A stretch of DNA of 64,000 bases from positions 1 through 64,000 of the forward strand of contig NZ_BAABRS010000001.1 of the NCBI RefSeq assembly GCF_039545095.1, written 5' to 3'. The position numbers and the translations under genes are program-made. Below, one piece after another: positions 8,435 to 17,983 of the stretch (position 1 is its first letter; each line of letters begins with the position of its first letter). Below the pieces are notes generated by a model. That model did not search any database. It was given only the letters and a program-made list of their open reading frames with translations, and was not told the DNA's origin. This DNA comes from Fodinibius salicampi. Its GTDB lineage: Bacteria; Bacteroidota; Rhodothermia; Balneolales; Balneolaceae.

Positions 8435-11400
8435 ATGAATTTCAAAAGACTCTTTTTGATCGGGGTTCTCTTAACCCTTCCTCTTTTAGGATATGCCCAG
8501 CGATATAATTTGCAAATTTATTCTGTAAATAAGGGATTACCTCATTCGCAGGTCCATAGCTTATTACAAACTTCAGATGGATTTTTATGGGCCGGTACCT
8601 ATGGTGGAGGACTTGCAAAATTCGATGGGAGAGACTTTACTACTTATACCATCAATGATGGGCTGAAAGATAATAGTATTGAGATTATCTACGAGGACAG
8701 TAAGGAGAATTTGTGGGTCTCCACCTATCGCAGCGGTATCGCAAAAATGGTGGGCGATCAATTTGTCTATCCTTTTAATAACAGTATTCTGGATACCTCT
8801 GAGGTATATGCAGTTCAGGAAATGAGTAATGGTGAGCTTTGGATTGGAACGTACCGGGGAGGGGTATTTATCCATGATGGTTCGCAGCTAAGAAGATTAA
8901 CTACTGAGGATGGCCTGAAGAATAATACCGTCTGGGATTTTTGGGAAGCGGAGAATGGAAATATTTGGATAGCAACCGATGGAGGCTTATCCGTTTTAGA
9001 GAAAGACGATCTGGTCGAAGGAACTGAATTTAAAAATTATACCGTAGATGACGGACTTAGTGGAGAAAGTATCTATCGGATAGTTCCTCACCCAGAAGAT
9101 GGAGGGTTATGGTTTGCAAGTAGTAATGGCATTACTACCTGGGATGGCTCTTCTTTTTCAGCTATTACAGAGATAGGTGGGGTTGAACTTGACTATGTGT
9201 ATGATCTCATTGCTGACTCAGACGGGAATATGTGGATCGGCACCTATGCTGATGGAGTCTTTGTCCATTCTGATAGCACTTCAAGACATATTACTAAAGA
9301 AAATGGATTAAGTAGTAATCATATTTACGACCTGTATGAGGGGCACGATGGAAACATCTGGATTGCAACAGATGGGGCTGGCATTAATCGCTATGGTGGA
9401 GAAGGATTTACTTTTTATGGAACAGAGTCGGGCCTCAATTCTCCTAAAATTTACAGCCTGTTAGAAGATAGTAGAGGTACTATATGGACAGGAACCAGTA
9501 ATGGCATATTTTCATTTGACGGGGAGACATTCAATGAGTTGCCGTTCCCTGATAGGTATGAAAATTCAAAAGAAGTCTGGGATATTGCTGAATTACCTAA
9601 TGGTGAACTATTATTTTTAATGCCGGATAATGCAATTTATAAGTATGATGGACAAGAATTAACGAATTATTCTGAAGGGGAAAACCTGGATTTATGGTTT
9701 ACGTACGATTTGTACGTTGATCAAGATAGTACAATTTGGATATCCACCGATGAAGGTTTGTTTCAGCAAAAGGAAGGAGAGACAACACATTATGATCGCA
9801 TAGATGGCCTCGCTTCTAGTATTGTATACCAGGTTTATAAACATAAAGGGTACTTATGGATAGCTACTTATAACGGTATCAGCAGATATGATGGGACAGA
9901 ATTTAAAAACTATACAACGGCGGATGGTATTGCCCACAGAGAGATTACCTACATAACTTCAGACCGGAAGGGTAACCTATGGCTGGGTACCGCCGGTGGT
10001 ATAACTCTGATGGAGCTCGATGAAAACGGTGATGTAACCGCTATTGAAAACTTTGGACAAGAGACGGGTATGGAGTTAGTGACAACCCAATATCTGTGGT
10101 TTGATAAGTCCGGAATGCTGTGGCAGGGAACCAATGGAGGTATACACCGGTTAGATGTTCCCGGCTATTGGGAAAACGGAGATATGAACCTCATGCATTA
10201 TCAATTATCCGCCCAGGGAATTGGTATTGAAACAAACCAGGGAGTCGTATTACCTGTTGGAGATAACCGAGCATTATTTGGAACGATGGAAGGGGTTCTG
10301 GAGGTTGAGCCAGACAAGATTGAGCAACGGTCAGAAAGTTTAAGCTTGTATATTTCAAACATAAAACGAAATTCGCAGGATGTAGACTGGCAGGAATATA
10401 CTGATTCGCTTGCCTATAAGTTTGGACGACCATTATTTCCAAGTGTAACTTTTCCGTTTGGACAGCATACCTATTCTTTAAGTTATACTGCCCCGGTTTT
10501 CGGAAATGCCTCTAATAAAATATATCGCTATAAACTTGAAGGATTTGATGAAAGTTGGTCGGAACCGACAAGTTCTGAAACAGCAATATTTACTAATTTA
10601 GATCCGGGTAACTATAATTTTATTGTCCAGATGAAAAGTGGGAACTCTGAGTGGAAAGACAATGAAGCACAGTTCGAGTTTGCTGTAGCGTATCCTTTTT
10701 GGCAAACATATTGGTTCTACGGTTTGGTTGGAATAAGCCTTATAGGCTTGATATATGGATATATAAAATTCCGGGTTGGAATGCTGGAGAAGCAAAGGTT
10801 ACAAGAGCAAGTGGATGAACAGACTAAAGACTTGCAGGAAGCCTTGGCTGAAAAGGAAGTCCTTATTAAAGAAATTCATCATCGCGTAAAAAATAATTTG
10901 GCCGTTATTTCCGGGCTGCTGGAGCTACAGATGGGCTATGCAGATAATAGTTTTGTAAGCCGCGTGCTTTCAGAAAGTCAGCGTCGGGTACAATCCATAT
11001 CTATGATTCATGAAAAATTATATCAAAATGAGCGCCTGGCAGAAATAGATTTTGAAAAATATGTACACGAACTAATTAATATAATTGCCTATTCTTTTAG
11101 TAGTCCGGATAAGGATATCAACATTGATATTGAGATTGATGATTTTAAATTAGGAGTTGATCAGGGTATTCCCTGTGGATTAATCCTGAATGAGGTTGTA
11201 AGTAATGCTTTTGAACATGCCTTCAAAGGCCGAAAGGAGGGAACCATAAAGATACGGATGAACGAAATTGGTAAGAAAGTAAGGCTTATAATTAAGGATG
11301 ATGGCAAGGGACTACCTGAAAATTTTGAAAATATTGAAAGGGATAGCCTTGGTGTAACGCTTGTTGAAACATTAAGTCAACAGTTGCAGGGGGAATACGA

Positions 11401-11485
11401 AATGACAAGCAATGGTGATGGCCAGGGGACACGCTTCTCGCTGGAATTTGAGAAAGAAGAGGCCCCTCTAAAAGTACCGAGCTAA
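8435..11485 (+). CDS. Membrane sensor histidine kinase with two-component propeller sensor
   Basis: The 1016-residue protein has a signal peptide (1-21), a long series of Reg_prop repeats (WAGTYGGG, WIGTYRGG, WIATDGG, WIGTYADG and so on, about 45-640) forming a periplasmic beta-propeller sensor, a Y_Y_Y domain (about 670-755), one membrane helix (about 757-777), a short coiled coil, a HisKA_2-type phosphoacceptor domain with the His in EIHHRVKNN (about 814-822), and an HATPase with ILNEVVSNAFEHA (N box, about 912-924) and DDGKGLP (G1). No receiver domain is fused and no response regulator lies beside it. The ligand is unknown; related propeller sensors often detect polysaccharide fragments. 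Confidence 0.88.
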   Translation: MNFKRLFLIGVLLTLPLLGYAQRYNLQIYSVNKGLPHSQVHSLLQTSDGFLWAGTYGGGLAKFDGRDFTTYTINDGLKDNSIEIIYEDSKENLWVSTYRSGIAKMVGDQFVYPFNNSILDTSEVYAVQEMSNGELWIGTYRGGVFIHDGSQLRRLTTEDGLKNNTVWDFWEAENGNIWIATDGGLSVLEKDDLVEGTEFKNYTVDDGLSGESIYRIVPHPEDGGLWFASSNGITTWDGSSFSAITEIGGVELDYVYDLIADSDGNMWIGTYADGVFVHSDSTSRHITKENGLSSNHIYDLYEGHDGNIWIATDGAGINRYGGEGFTFYGTESGLNSPKIYSLLEDSRGTIWTGTSNGIFSFDGETFNELPFPDRYENSKEVWDIAELPNGELLFLMPDNAIYKYDGQELTNYSEGENLDLWFTYDLYVDQDSTIWISTDEGLFQQKEGETTHYDRIDGLASSIVYQVYKHKGYLWIATYNGISRYDGTEFKNYTTADGIAHREITYITSDRKGNLWLGTAGGITLMELDENGDVTAIENFGQETGMELVTTQYLWFDKSGMLWQGTNGGIHRLDVPGYWENGDMNLMHYQLSAQGIGIETNQGVVLPVGDNRALFGTMEGVLEVEPDKIEQRSESLSLYISNIKRNSQDVDWQEYTDSLAYKFGRPLFPSVTFPFGQHTYSLSYTAPVFGNASNKIYRYKLEGFDESWSEPTSSETAIFTNLDPGNYNFIVQMKSGNSEWKDNEAQFEFAVAYPFWQTYWFYGLVGISLIGLIYGYIKFRVGMLEKQRLQEQVDEQTKDLQEALAEKEVLIKEIHHRVKNNLAVISGLLELQMGYADNSFVSRVLSESQRRVQSISMIHEKLYQNERLAEIDFEKYVHELINIIAYSFSSPDKDINIDIEIDDFKLGVDQGIPCGLILNEVVSNAFEHAFKGRKEGTIKIRMNEIGKKVRLIIKDDGKGLPENFENIERDSLGVTLVETLSQQLQGEYEMTSNGDGQGTRFSLEFEKEEAPLKVPS

Positions 11486-11494
11486 CTACTTGAT

Positions 11495-12193
11495 CTATCT
11501 TGATAAGTACGATTGGCGTTTACTTTCCGGCATTTTTTCGATAGCATATCGGACCATTGTGCGGGGCATATCCTCGATATGTTGTTCCAAAAAGCGTTCT
11601 TCAACCTCCATCTTCCGTTTTCCCACTTCGCGAAGCATCCAACCTACCGCTTTGTGGATGAGGTCATGCTTGTCGTTTAGGAGAAGCTTGGCAATCTTCA
11701 GGGTGTCATTAAAATCGTTGTTTTTAATAAAGTGGAAGGTACTCATAATTGCGATACGGCGTTCCCAAAGATCATCCGATTTAGCCAATGTATATAAAAT
11801 TGCCCGATTTTTGTCAGCTAGATAACGCCCCATAATATGTTCGGCAGAGGTATCAACCAGATCCCAATTATTGATATAGGCAGTATTGCTAAGGTATAGC
11901 TGATAGATTTTTTCCAGTTCTTTCGGATCAGCTTTTTTTGATTGATTTACTAAAATGATAAGAGCGCATAGCCGTTCCTCATGAAATTTTGAATGAAGAA
12001 GCTGTTCTGCTTCGGTTAACGAAAGTTCTTTAGATCTTCGGGCAATTTTACGGATTTTAGGCACCCTAATCCCAAGAAACTGGTCTTTTTCCCCATATTC
12101 GCCCGGACCTGTTTTGAAAAATCGCTTCGAGTGCTCGGAGACCTCTGAATCAGCTAACTCCCGGAGGGCTTTTTTTACCTCAGTATGATTCAT
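11495..12193 (-). CDS. alkD: DNA alkylation repair protein, AlkD-like
   Basis: AlkD proteins are HEAT-repeat DNA glycosylases that remove bulky or positively charged alkylated purines. The 232-residue protein has family landmarks: FLGIRVPKIRKIAR near the N-terminus, NNWDLVDTSAEHI with the conserved Trp and Asp, and DLIHKAVGWMLREVGKR with the conserved Arg. It is the last gene of the minus-strand run, 12 bases after the hydratase stop, and converges with the histidine kinase, whose stop is 9 bases away. Confidence 0.85.
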   Translation of the reverse strand: MNHTEVKKALRELADSEVSEHSKRFFKTGPGEYGEKDQFLGIRVPKIRKIARRSKELSLTEAEQLLHSKFHEERLCALIILVNQSKKADPKELEKIYQLYLSNTAYINNWDLVDTSAEHIMGRYLADKNRAILYTLAKSDDLWERRIAIMSTFHFIKNNDFNDTLKIAKLLLNDKHDLIHKAVGWMLREVGKRKMEVEERFLEQHIEDMPRTMVRYAIEKMPESKRQSYLSR

Positions 12194-12205
12194 CAGTAAT
12201 TGGTC

Positions 12206-12967
12206 TTATGAACTTTTGAATGCTTCAATAAACTCTTTGGTATAGTCTGATAGTACCAGTCGCCCACTAATTTCCGCTCGTTCTTCGAGTAAGGTGTCCC
12301 AATTTTCTGTTCCTTGCCAAAGCATTTTTTTGAGCTCCTCCATCGCCTGTGGACTGTAATCCGCAAGTTGATTGGCTAAAGAATCAACCTCTTCATCAAG
12401 TCGGTCATGGGAATCCCATACTTTTGAGAATAAACCATTCTCTCGCGCCCAGTGGGCACTGTTCCAGCCCGAGGCATCTACAGAGAGGGTACTAAAAGCA
12501 GAAGTTCCTACCTTTCGCTCTACGGCAGGTCCCACTACAAACGGTCCGATACCTAATGCCAGTTCACTAAGTTTAATAGCTGCAGATTCATGCGCTAAGG
12601 TATAATCCCCGGCCGATGCGATACCTACACCGCCGCCCACGGTTTTGCCCTGTATGCGGACGATAATAAGCTTAGGACATTTCCGCATGGCGTTGAGTAC
12701 CAAAGCAAAGCCCATAAAAAAATGTTTGCCTTCATCGAAGTTATCAATGGCCATTAATTCATCAAAAGAAGCACCAGCACAAAAAGCCCCGTCGCCACGA
12801 CTTTTTAGTACAAGTACATGTGCTTTGGGACTTTTCCCCATTTCAGTAATGGTTTCGGCCAAATCCCGAAGCATCTTTCCCGGCAGGGAATTCCCCTTTG
12901 GATGATAAAATTCAATAGTACCAATGTTATTTTTTATGTTGGTCGTAATTTCTCCGTTCTCAGCCAT
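12206..12967 (-). CDS. Enoyl-CoA hydratase/isomerase family protein
   Basis: Crotonase-fold protein of 253 residues with the oxyanion-hole segments GAFCAGASFDEL and GKTVGGGVGIASAGDYTLA. The position of the usual second catalytic Glu reads LGIGPFVVGPAV, without a clear acidic residue, so it may not be a simple hydratase. Its position downstream of paaZ suggests a CoA-ester step in phenylacetate breakdown, for example the 2,3-dehydroadipyl-CoA hydratase (PaaF) role, since no other PaaF candidate is in the operon. The ATG at 12967 is chosen over an upstream TTG at 12979. A decayed mobile-type element separates it from paaZ. Confidence 0.7.
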   Translation of the reverse strand: MAENGEITTNIKNNIGTIEFYHPKGNSLPGKMLRDLAETITEMGKSPKAHVLVLKSRGDGAFCAGASFDELMAIDNFDEGKHFFMGFALVLNAMRKCPKLIIVRIQGKTVGGGVGIASAGDYTLAHESAAIKLSELALGIGPFVVGPAVERKVGTSAFSTLSVDASGWNSAHWARENGLFSKVWDSHDRLDEEVDSLANQLADYSPQAMEELKKMLWQGTENWDTLLEERAEISGRLVLSDYTKEFIEAFKSS

Positions 12968-13002
12968 AGATTCAGACAATAATTTTTGAAGATTTAATTA
13001 AA

Positions 13003-13022
13003 GACTTCTGAATTCAGGAGTC
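13003..13022. promoter_or_regulatory. 20-bp palindrome upstream of the hydratase gene
   Basis: GACTTCTG-AATT-CAGGAGTC is a palindrome with a single mismatched pair, centred about 45 bases before the start of the hydratase gene. The spacing suits an operator near a promoter. It could also simply be a stem in the mRNA leader. No cognate regulator can be named. Confidence 0.4.
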
Positions 13023-13051
13023 CGATAAATTATACGGTATCAATCTGATTT

Positions 13052-13494
13052 CCCCTCTAGGGAGGGGATTAAGGGGTGGGTTAATCTATATGTCTTGAAA
13101 CCCACTGTTCAATAACACGCAATATATTATCAATTTCATTTAACACTTCTTTTTTAGAAAATCTGAGAAATTGAACCCCTAATGATTCAAGTTTTCTTTG
13201 TCTGGACAGATCATATTTCTGTTGATGGTCATGATACTTTCCATCAATTTCGATAGCAAGCCTTAATTCCTTACAATAGAAATCCACAATATAGCAGTCT
13301 ATTGGTTTCTGTCGGTCAAAATCATATTAATGAACTTGTTTCTTTCGGAGATACTTCCAAAGTTTTTTTCAGCAGGAGTACTATTATTGCGGAGTTCTCT
13401 GGCTTTTTCAACTAGGTGGGGTTCGTAAGGAATGATATTCAATTTTTCCTTGGCCACGATTTACCCACCTCTTGTTCTCCTCCCAAGGAGGAGA
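13052..13494 (-). mobile_element. Hairpin-flanked DUF559 cassette (decayed)
   Basis: A broken DUF559 gene is bounded by two related structures in opposite orientation. On the left, CCCCTC (13052-13057) pairs with GAGGGG (13062-13067), followed by ATTAAGGGGTGGG. On the right, ACCCACCTCTTGTT leads into an 8-bp hairpin (13476-13483 with 13487-13494). Read from the outside the ends are imperfect inverted copies of CCCACCYCTT plus a CT-rich hairpin. DUF559 proteins are Vsr-like endonuclease-fold proteins. Such cassettes with hairpin ends look like small transposable or homing-type units; that interpretation is inference. Confidence 0.5.
13081..13457 (-). pseudogene. DUF559 (Vsr-like endonuclease domain) gene, frameshifted and with a premature stop
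   Basis: The 3' part (13081-13287) encodes MDFYCKELRLAIEIDGKYH..., the core of a DUF559 endonuclease-fold domain including the E-x-D-G segment. Upstream, the frame starting at 13457 (GTG) gives NIIPYEPHLVEKARELRNN and STPAEKN, the usual N-terminus, then leaves frame at a run of seven A residues (about 13370-13376, minus sense). One more A would restore AEKKLWKYLRKKQVH. A TAA then interrupts before YDFDRQKPIDCYIVDFYC. Two independent lesions mean the gene is dead unless both are sequencing errors. Confidence 0.75.
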
Positions 13495-13508
13495 GACTCT
13501 TTAATTTG

Positions 13509-15566
13509 CTATTTATCCTCCTCAAAAATATCCATATCCAGGATTTCACGACGTTTAATGAGTGTCAAGATCGTATATTCGGCTACCAATTCATCATCTT
13601 TGTTTGTGACCTCTACATCCCAATAAACGATTCCAAAAGGAAATTTATCTTTGGCTTTTTTCTGACGAACCTTTTTGCTTTTTACAACTAGCTTCGCCTG
13701 GATGGTATCGCCGGGTGCAACGGGAGCTACAAAGCGGAGATTTTCCAACCCGTAATTGAGTAATACCGGCCCCTCGTCGGGATGTACAAACAAGCCCGCG
13801 GCTCGTGAAAGTACAAAATAACCATGAGCCACAATTTCGCCGAAAAGGGATCGCTCGGCAGCTTCCGGATCGGTATGGGCATAAAATTTATCACCCGATA
13901 AATCAGCAAATCGCTCAATATCTTCCTCGGTGACAGTGTAAGTATCGGACGTTTTCGCTTCTCCAACACCCAGATCTTCAAAATACTGTTGGAAGGGATG
14001 TGTTTCGGCCTCTTTAGTTTCTGCTCCTTTAATATACTGCTGAGTTATATTTTTTAATGTAGTCGGTGAACCCTGCAGAGCTACGCGCTGCATATTATGG
14101 ATGACAGCCCGAGCACCGCCTAGCTCTTCTCCACCGCCAGCATGACCAGGTCCGCCATGTACCAGGTGTGGCATTGGGGACCCATGTCCCGTTGATTCGT
14201 CGGCACAATCTCGATTGACCACCATAAAGCGTCCATGGTAGGGGGCACACCCCAGTGTAATTTCGCGGGCAATATCGTCATCTGCCGTAAAGAGCGAGCC
14301 CACCAGTGAGCCATCCGCTTTGTTGGCCAGTTTGATCGCTTCTTCATTGGATTCATAAGGCATTAACGTAGTCATTGGACCGAAGGCCTCCACTTTGTGG
14401 ACCTCATCCACCTCCAGCGGCTTGTGGCAAAGCAGCACTTTTGGTCCGGTGAATGATACACCTTCGTGCCGGCCGTTACCATTGCTATAGATCAACTGAG
14501 TGGTTTCCAGTAGTGAAGAAACTTGTTCTTTAAAACGCTCGGCTTGTGTAGCGCTGGCAAGCGGACCCATTTTAGTTTCCTTTTTAGCGGGATCGCCTAT
14601 AGAAGTCTTTTCCAGTCGCTTTTTTAATGCGTCAATCACGTTTTTAACTTGATTTTTCGGGACTAATGTCCGGCGAATAGCCGTACATTTTTGTCCTGTT
14701 TTTACCGTCATCTCCTCGGTCACTTCATTCACAAACAGGTCAAATTCTTCCATATCTGGGGTGACATCACAGCCCAAAATCGAACAGTTTAGTGAGTCGG
14801 CCTCAAGATTAAATCGTACGTTATTGGAAATGATGTTAGGATGGGCTTTAAGCTTTTGTCCTGTTTCCGCGGAACCGGTAAATGAAACAAAATCCTGGCT
14901 ATTGAGATGATGTAGAAGATCACCCGGCTTATCAGCAGCAATAAACTGGATGGCGCATTCAGGAAGTTGCTTTGACTCTAGCATATCCTTAAAAACTTTA
15001 TATGCGAGGTATGAACCGGTTGGCGACGGTTTGATGATAGCTGGCATTCCCGAAATAATACAAGGGGCCAGCTTCTCCAGCATTCCCCAGACAGGGAAGT
15101 TAAACGCATTGATATGCACAGCTACACCATGACGTGGTACACAGATATGTTGTCCCACAAACGTCCCTTCGCGCGATAGCCGCTCGTGGCTCCCTTCCAC
15201 ATGGTAGGGTAGATCGGAAAGCTCGATGCGGGATTTGCTGGAGAGGGTAAACATGCTGCCAATTCCACCTTCAATATCGATCCAGGAATCCTGCCGGGTA
15301 GCTCCGGTATGGGTCGAAAGCTCGTAATACTCTTCTTTGCGCTCAAGTAGGTATTGCGCCAGAAATTTGATCTTGAACGCACGCTCGTGGATGGACATTG
15401 CCCGGAGCTTCGGTCCGGCCTGCTGACGAGCATATTCACAGGCGCCCTTATAATCCAAGTCTGCTTTAAGCATATGAGCAACCGGTTCTCCGGTTACCGC
15501 GCTGATCAAATCTTGTTCTTCGCCTTCGTCAACCCATTCGCCTTTAACGTAACTTTTTACTTTCAT
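13509..15566 (-). CDS. paaZ: Bifunctional oxepin-CoA hydrolase / 3-oxo-5,6-dehydrosuberyl-CoA semialdehyde dehydrogenase
   Basis: PaaZ opens the seven-membered oxepin-CoA ring and oxidises the resulting aldehyde with NADP. The 685-residue protein has the N-terminal aldehyde dehydrogenase domain (about 1-525) with the catalytic Glu in [11 protein letters not shown] and Cys in [11 protein letters not shown], and the C-terminal MaoC-type (R)-hydratase domain (about 540-680) with GDKFYAHTD and [10 protein letters not shown] holding the catalytic Asp and His. Length and domain order match the family. It follows the 144-residue gene with only 2 bases between, in the paa operon. Confidence 0.93.
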   Translation of the reverse strand: MKVKSYVKGEWVDEGEEQDLISAVTGEPVAHMLKADLDYKGACEYARQQAGPKLRAMSIHERAFKIKFLAQYLLERKEEYYELSTHTGATRQDSWIDIEGGIGSMFTLSSKSRIELSDLPYHVEGSHERLSREGTFVGQHICVPRHGVAVHINAFNFPVWGMLEKLAPCIISGMPAIIKPSPTGSYLAYKVFKDMLESKQLPECAIQFIAADKPGDLLHHLNSQDFVSFTGSAETGQKLKAHPNIISNNVRFNLEADSLNCSILGCDVTPDMEEFDLFVNEVTEEMTVKTGQKCTAIRRTLVPKNQVKNVIDALKKRLEKTSIGDPAKKETKMGPLASATQAERFKEQVSSLLETTQLIYSNGNGRHEGVSFTGPKVLLCHKPLEVDEVHKVEAFGPMTTLMPYESNEEAIKLANKADGSLVGSLFTADDDIAREITLGCAPYHGRFMVVNRDCADESTGHGSPMPHLVHGGPGHAGGGEELGGARAVIHNMQRVALQGSPTTLKNITQQYIKGAETKEAETHPFQQYFEDLGVGEAKTSDTYTVTEEDIERFADLSGDKFYAHTDPEAAERSLFGEIVAHGYFVLSRAAGLFVHPDEGPVLLNYGLENLRFVAPVAPGDTIQAKLVVKSKKVRQKKAKDKFPFGIVYWDVEVTNKDDELVAEYTILTLIKRREILDMDIFEEDK

Positions 15567-15568
15567 TT

Positions 15569-16006
15569 TTATTCCCCATTGGATTCTCCCAATCTATGCG
15601 GGTGATTATCAGATTCCTGCAATTCATTAAATGCTTTCTGAAACTCTTTCATCAGCTCCATATATTCTTCCGATTTCTTAACCCGTTCTTTTACCTTGCG
15701 GCTTTTGAGACTTTCGTTACGCGCCTTTTTTATAAATCGCCAGAATTCGAACTGTACAATATTGCCACTTTCATCTTCAAGAAATATGTTTCCCTGCTCA
15801 TCTACGCTTTTAAAATAAAAAGTTCCTTTAGCAGAGCCTGACATTGAATCTACATATTTATGATAATTGGCCATACTGAAATTACGTATACCAAATGCCG
15901 ATATTATTCCCCAGCAATATATCTCATCTCCCTCTTTCCAATGCAGAATGTCAGGATACCAGGTATGCGGTGTTTTCCCTTTTTTATTATTGGTAAAAAG
16001 TCCCAT
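15569..16006 (-). CDS. Small protein of unknown function inside the paa operon
   Basis: The 145-residue protein starts MGLFTNNKKGKTPHTWYPD; the start at 16006 is chosen because the longer frame to 16090 overlaps the end of paaY. It contains LHWKEGDEIYCWGI, then a basic, helical C-terminal part with KKARNESLKSRKVKERVKKSEEY cut by no hydrophobic segment. No signal peptide or recognised domain is seen. Its tight position between paaY and paaZ implies cotranscription and perhaps a role in ring-opening or as a protein partner, which is inference only. Confidence 0.65.
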   Translation of the reverse strand: MGLFTNNKKGKTPHTWYPDILHWKEGDEIYCWGIISAFGIRNFSMANYHKYVDSMSGSAKGTFYFKSVDEQGNIFLEDESGNIVQFEFWRFIKKARNESLKSRKVKERVKKSEEYMELMKEFQKAFNELQESDNHPHRLGESNGE

Positions 16007-16010
16007 AAGA

Positions 16011-16604
16011 TTATTTTTTCCTTTTTTCCCAGGTTTCGTATTTCTTTGACTGACTCGGTCGGACTTCGGGTTCTTCTCGCAACGGTTCACATTCTTTCAA
16101 CGTATCGTTTAACTGTCCGGGAAGTTTTTGATACAATTTTGTGCCTTCCGTTTTCCATTGGATCATTTCATCCGAAACATCTTTGGCAATTCTTGCAGGA
16201 TTCCCAACCACTAGTTTACGTTTTGGGATTTTCATTCCTTCTTTTACAAAGGTTAGTGCGCCTACGATACATTCCGTTCCCAATTCGACATTATCCATGA
16301 TTACAGCATTCATACCCACCAGGCAATTACGGCCGATATGTGCGCCATGAATAATAGCTCCGTGACCGATGTGCGCACTCTCCTCAAGCACAACGGTTAC
16401 ACCGGGAAACATATGGATGGTGCAGTTTTCCTGTACGTTACACCCATCTTTGATCACGATTTTTCCCCAGTCACCGCGAATGGCCGCTCCCGGGGCAATA
16501 TAGACATTCTTGCCAATTACTACATTTCCGGTGACCGCTGCCTGCGGGTGCACAAAAGCGGTTTCATCAACAACCGGCTTGTATCCCTCAAATTCGTAAA
16601 TCAC
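16011..16604 (-). CDS. paaY: PaaY-type hexapeptide-repeat protein (gamma-carbonic anhydrase-like thioesterase)
   Basis: Left-handed beta-helix protein of 197 residues. Hexapeptide repeats run from about 12 to 135 (AAVTGNVVIGKNVYIAPGA, HIGHGAIIHGAHIG), with the metal-binding His positions seen in gamma-carbonic anhydrases (HMFPG, HIGHGAIIHGA). PaaY proteins act as thioesterases that protect the phenylacetate pathway from dead-end ring 1,2-epoxide-derived CoA products. The charged C-terminal tail (150-197) is longer than a plain carbonic anhydrase. Two TTATTAG-type repeats precede its start. Confidence 0.83.
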   Translation of the reverse strand: MIYEFEGYKPVVDETAFVHPQAAVTGNVVIGKNVYIAPGAAIRGDWGKIVIKDGCNVQENCTIHMFPGVTVVLEESAHIGHGAIIHGAHIGRNCLVGMNAVIMDNVELGTECIVGALTFVKEGMKIPKRKLVVGNPARIAKDVSDEMIQWKTEGTKLYQKLPGQLNDTLKECEPLREEPEVRPSQSKKYETWEKRKK

Positions 16605-16690
16605 GGTTTTGTTAATTGTTATTAGTTAATAGTTCCGATTTTTTTAATTTTTTCTCTCCTTTATAAGGAAGGAAAATTGTTTTGTAAATT

Positions 16691-16718
16691 TATTTACTAT
16701 TTACTATTTACTATTTAC
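16691..16718. repeat. Four perfect tandem copies of TATTTAC
   Basis: The 7-base unit TATTTAC occurs four times without a mismatch in the gap between paaJ and paaY. It is AT-rich and may be slippage-prone; a copy-number effect on expression of paaY and later genes is possible but not shown. Confidence 0.8.
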
Positions 16719-16738
16719 CTGATTCACCAATAACCAAT

Positions 16739-17944
16739 CTACGTTTTTTCCAGGATCACGGCCATGCCTTGTCCCACTCCCACGCAGAGTGTACAAAGTG
16801 CATACTTTTTATTCTGCTCGTGAAGTTCAAACGAAGCCGTTTGGAGCAGTCGCGCGCCCGACATGCCCAGCGGATGTCCCAGTGCGATAGCCCCGCCATG
16901 CGGATTCACCCGTGGGTCATCATCTTCAACTCCTAGTTCTCGAAGTACCGCCAAACTTTGAGCAGCGAAAGCTTCATTCAGCTCAATTATGTCGATGTCA
17001 TTCAGCGTTAAATCCGTTCGCTCTAATACTTTTTTTGTTGCTCCAACTGGCCCCATCCCCATAATGCGAGGTTCAACGCCAACCACTGCCGACGCAACGA
17101 TTCGTGTCAGTGGTTCCAATTGGAAATCTTTAATGGCAGAATCTCCAGCTACGAGCATAGCACACGAACCATCATTAATTCCGCTGGCATTACCGGGAGT
17201 TACAGTTCCGCCTTTACGGAAAACGGCCGGTAGTTTGCTGAGAACTTCAACTGTTGTCTCCGGACGAATAAACTCGTCTTCTTCAAAAATACCAGAATCT
17301 CCTTTTTGTTGTGGGATTTCCACTGGCATGATTTCCTTGGCCATGCGTCCGCTTTTAGTCGCTTGGGCCGCTTTTTGTTGCGACCATGCCGCAAATTTAT
17401 CCTGATCTTCACGACTTATATCATATTTTTCTACAATGTTTTCGGCGGTTTCACCCATCGCTTCGCTGCCATACTCTTTATCCATTTTTGGGTTTATAAA
17501 CCGCCACCCAAAGGTAGTATCGTGCATTTCGGTAGTACCGGAATAGGGAGCTTCTCCTTTACCCAATACTATCGGACCGCGGGTCATGTGTTCCATACCA
17601 CCGGTAATAAATAGATCCCCTTCATCCACCTTGATCGATTTGTAGGCTTGGACTGCACTGCTCATACCTGAGGCACACAGACGATTTATGGTTTCACCCG
17701 GTACTGAAGTAGGGAGTCCGGCAAGTAACGCGGCCATGCGTGCTACATTGCGGTTATCTTCACCGGCCTGGTTGGCACACCCAAAGATGACATCCTCGAT
17801 ACATTCAGGATCTATATTAGAATTTCGATCCATCAGTTCTTCGATAGTTAATGCCGCTAAATCATCGGCCCTGATAGGAGAGAGTGTTCCCCTATATTTA
17901 CCTATGGGAGTACGGATAGCGTCAATGATATAAGCTTCAGACAT
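16739..17944 (-). CDS. paaJ: 3-oxoadipyl-CoA / 3-oxo-5,6-dehydrosuberyl-CoA thiolase
   Basis: PaaJ performs the two thiolytic cleavages that release acetyl-CoA and finally succinyl-CoA. The 401-residue protein has the acyl-accepting Cys in NRLCASGMSS (about 91), the His in GGAIALGHPLGMSGAR and the second Cys in CTLCVGVGQG. The EHMTRGP and GWRFINP segments are typical of the PcaF/PaaJ subgroup rather than FadA. It sits between paaI and paaY. Sequence cannot fully separate PaaJ from PcaF; the operon context decides. Confidence 0.9.
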   Translation of the reverse strand: MSEAYIIDAIRTPIGKYRGTLSPIRADDLAALTIEELMDRNSNIDPECIEDVIFGCANQAGEDNRNVARMAALLAGLPTSVPGETINRLCASGMSSAVQAYKSIKVDEGDLFITGGMEHMTRGPIVLGKGEAPYSGTTEMHDTTFGWRFINPKMDKEYGSEAMGETAENIVEKYDISREDQDKFAAWSQQKAAQATKSGRMAKEIMPVEIPQQKGDSGIFEEDEFIRPETTVEVLSKLPAVFRKGGTVTPGNASGINDGSCAMLVAGDSAIKDFQLEPLTRIVASAVVGVEPRIMGMGPVGATKKVLERTDLTLNDIDIIELNEAFAAQSLAVLRELGVEDDDPRVNPHGGAIALGHPLGMSGARLLQTASFELHEQNKKYALCTLCVGVGQGMAVILEKT

Positions 17945-17983
17945 AACTCAGTAGAAGGTTAAAGTTTTGAATATTAAGTAAGA

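Noticed and set aside
13416-13691. Plus-strand frame across the paaZ end and DUF559 element
   Set aside because: Shadow of paaZ with no protein-like features.
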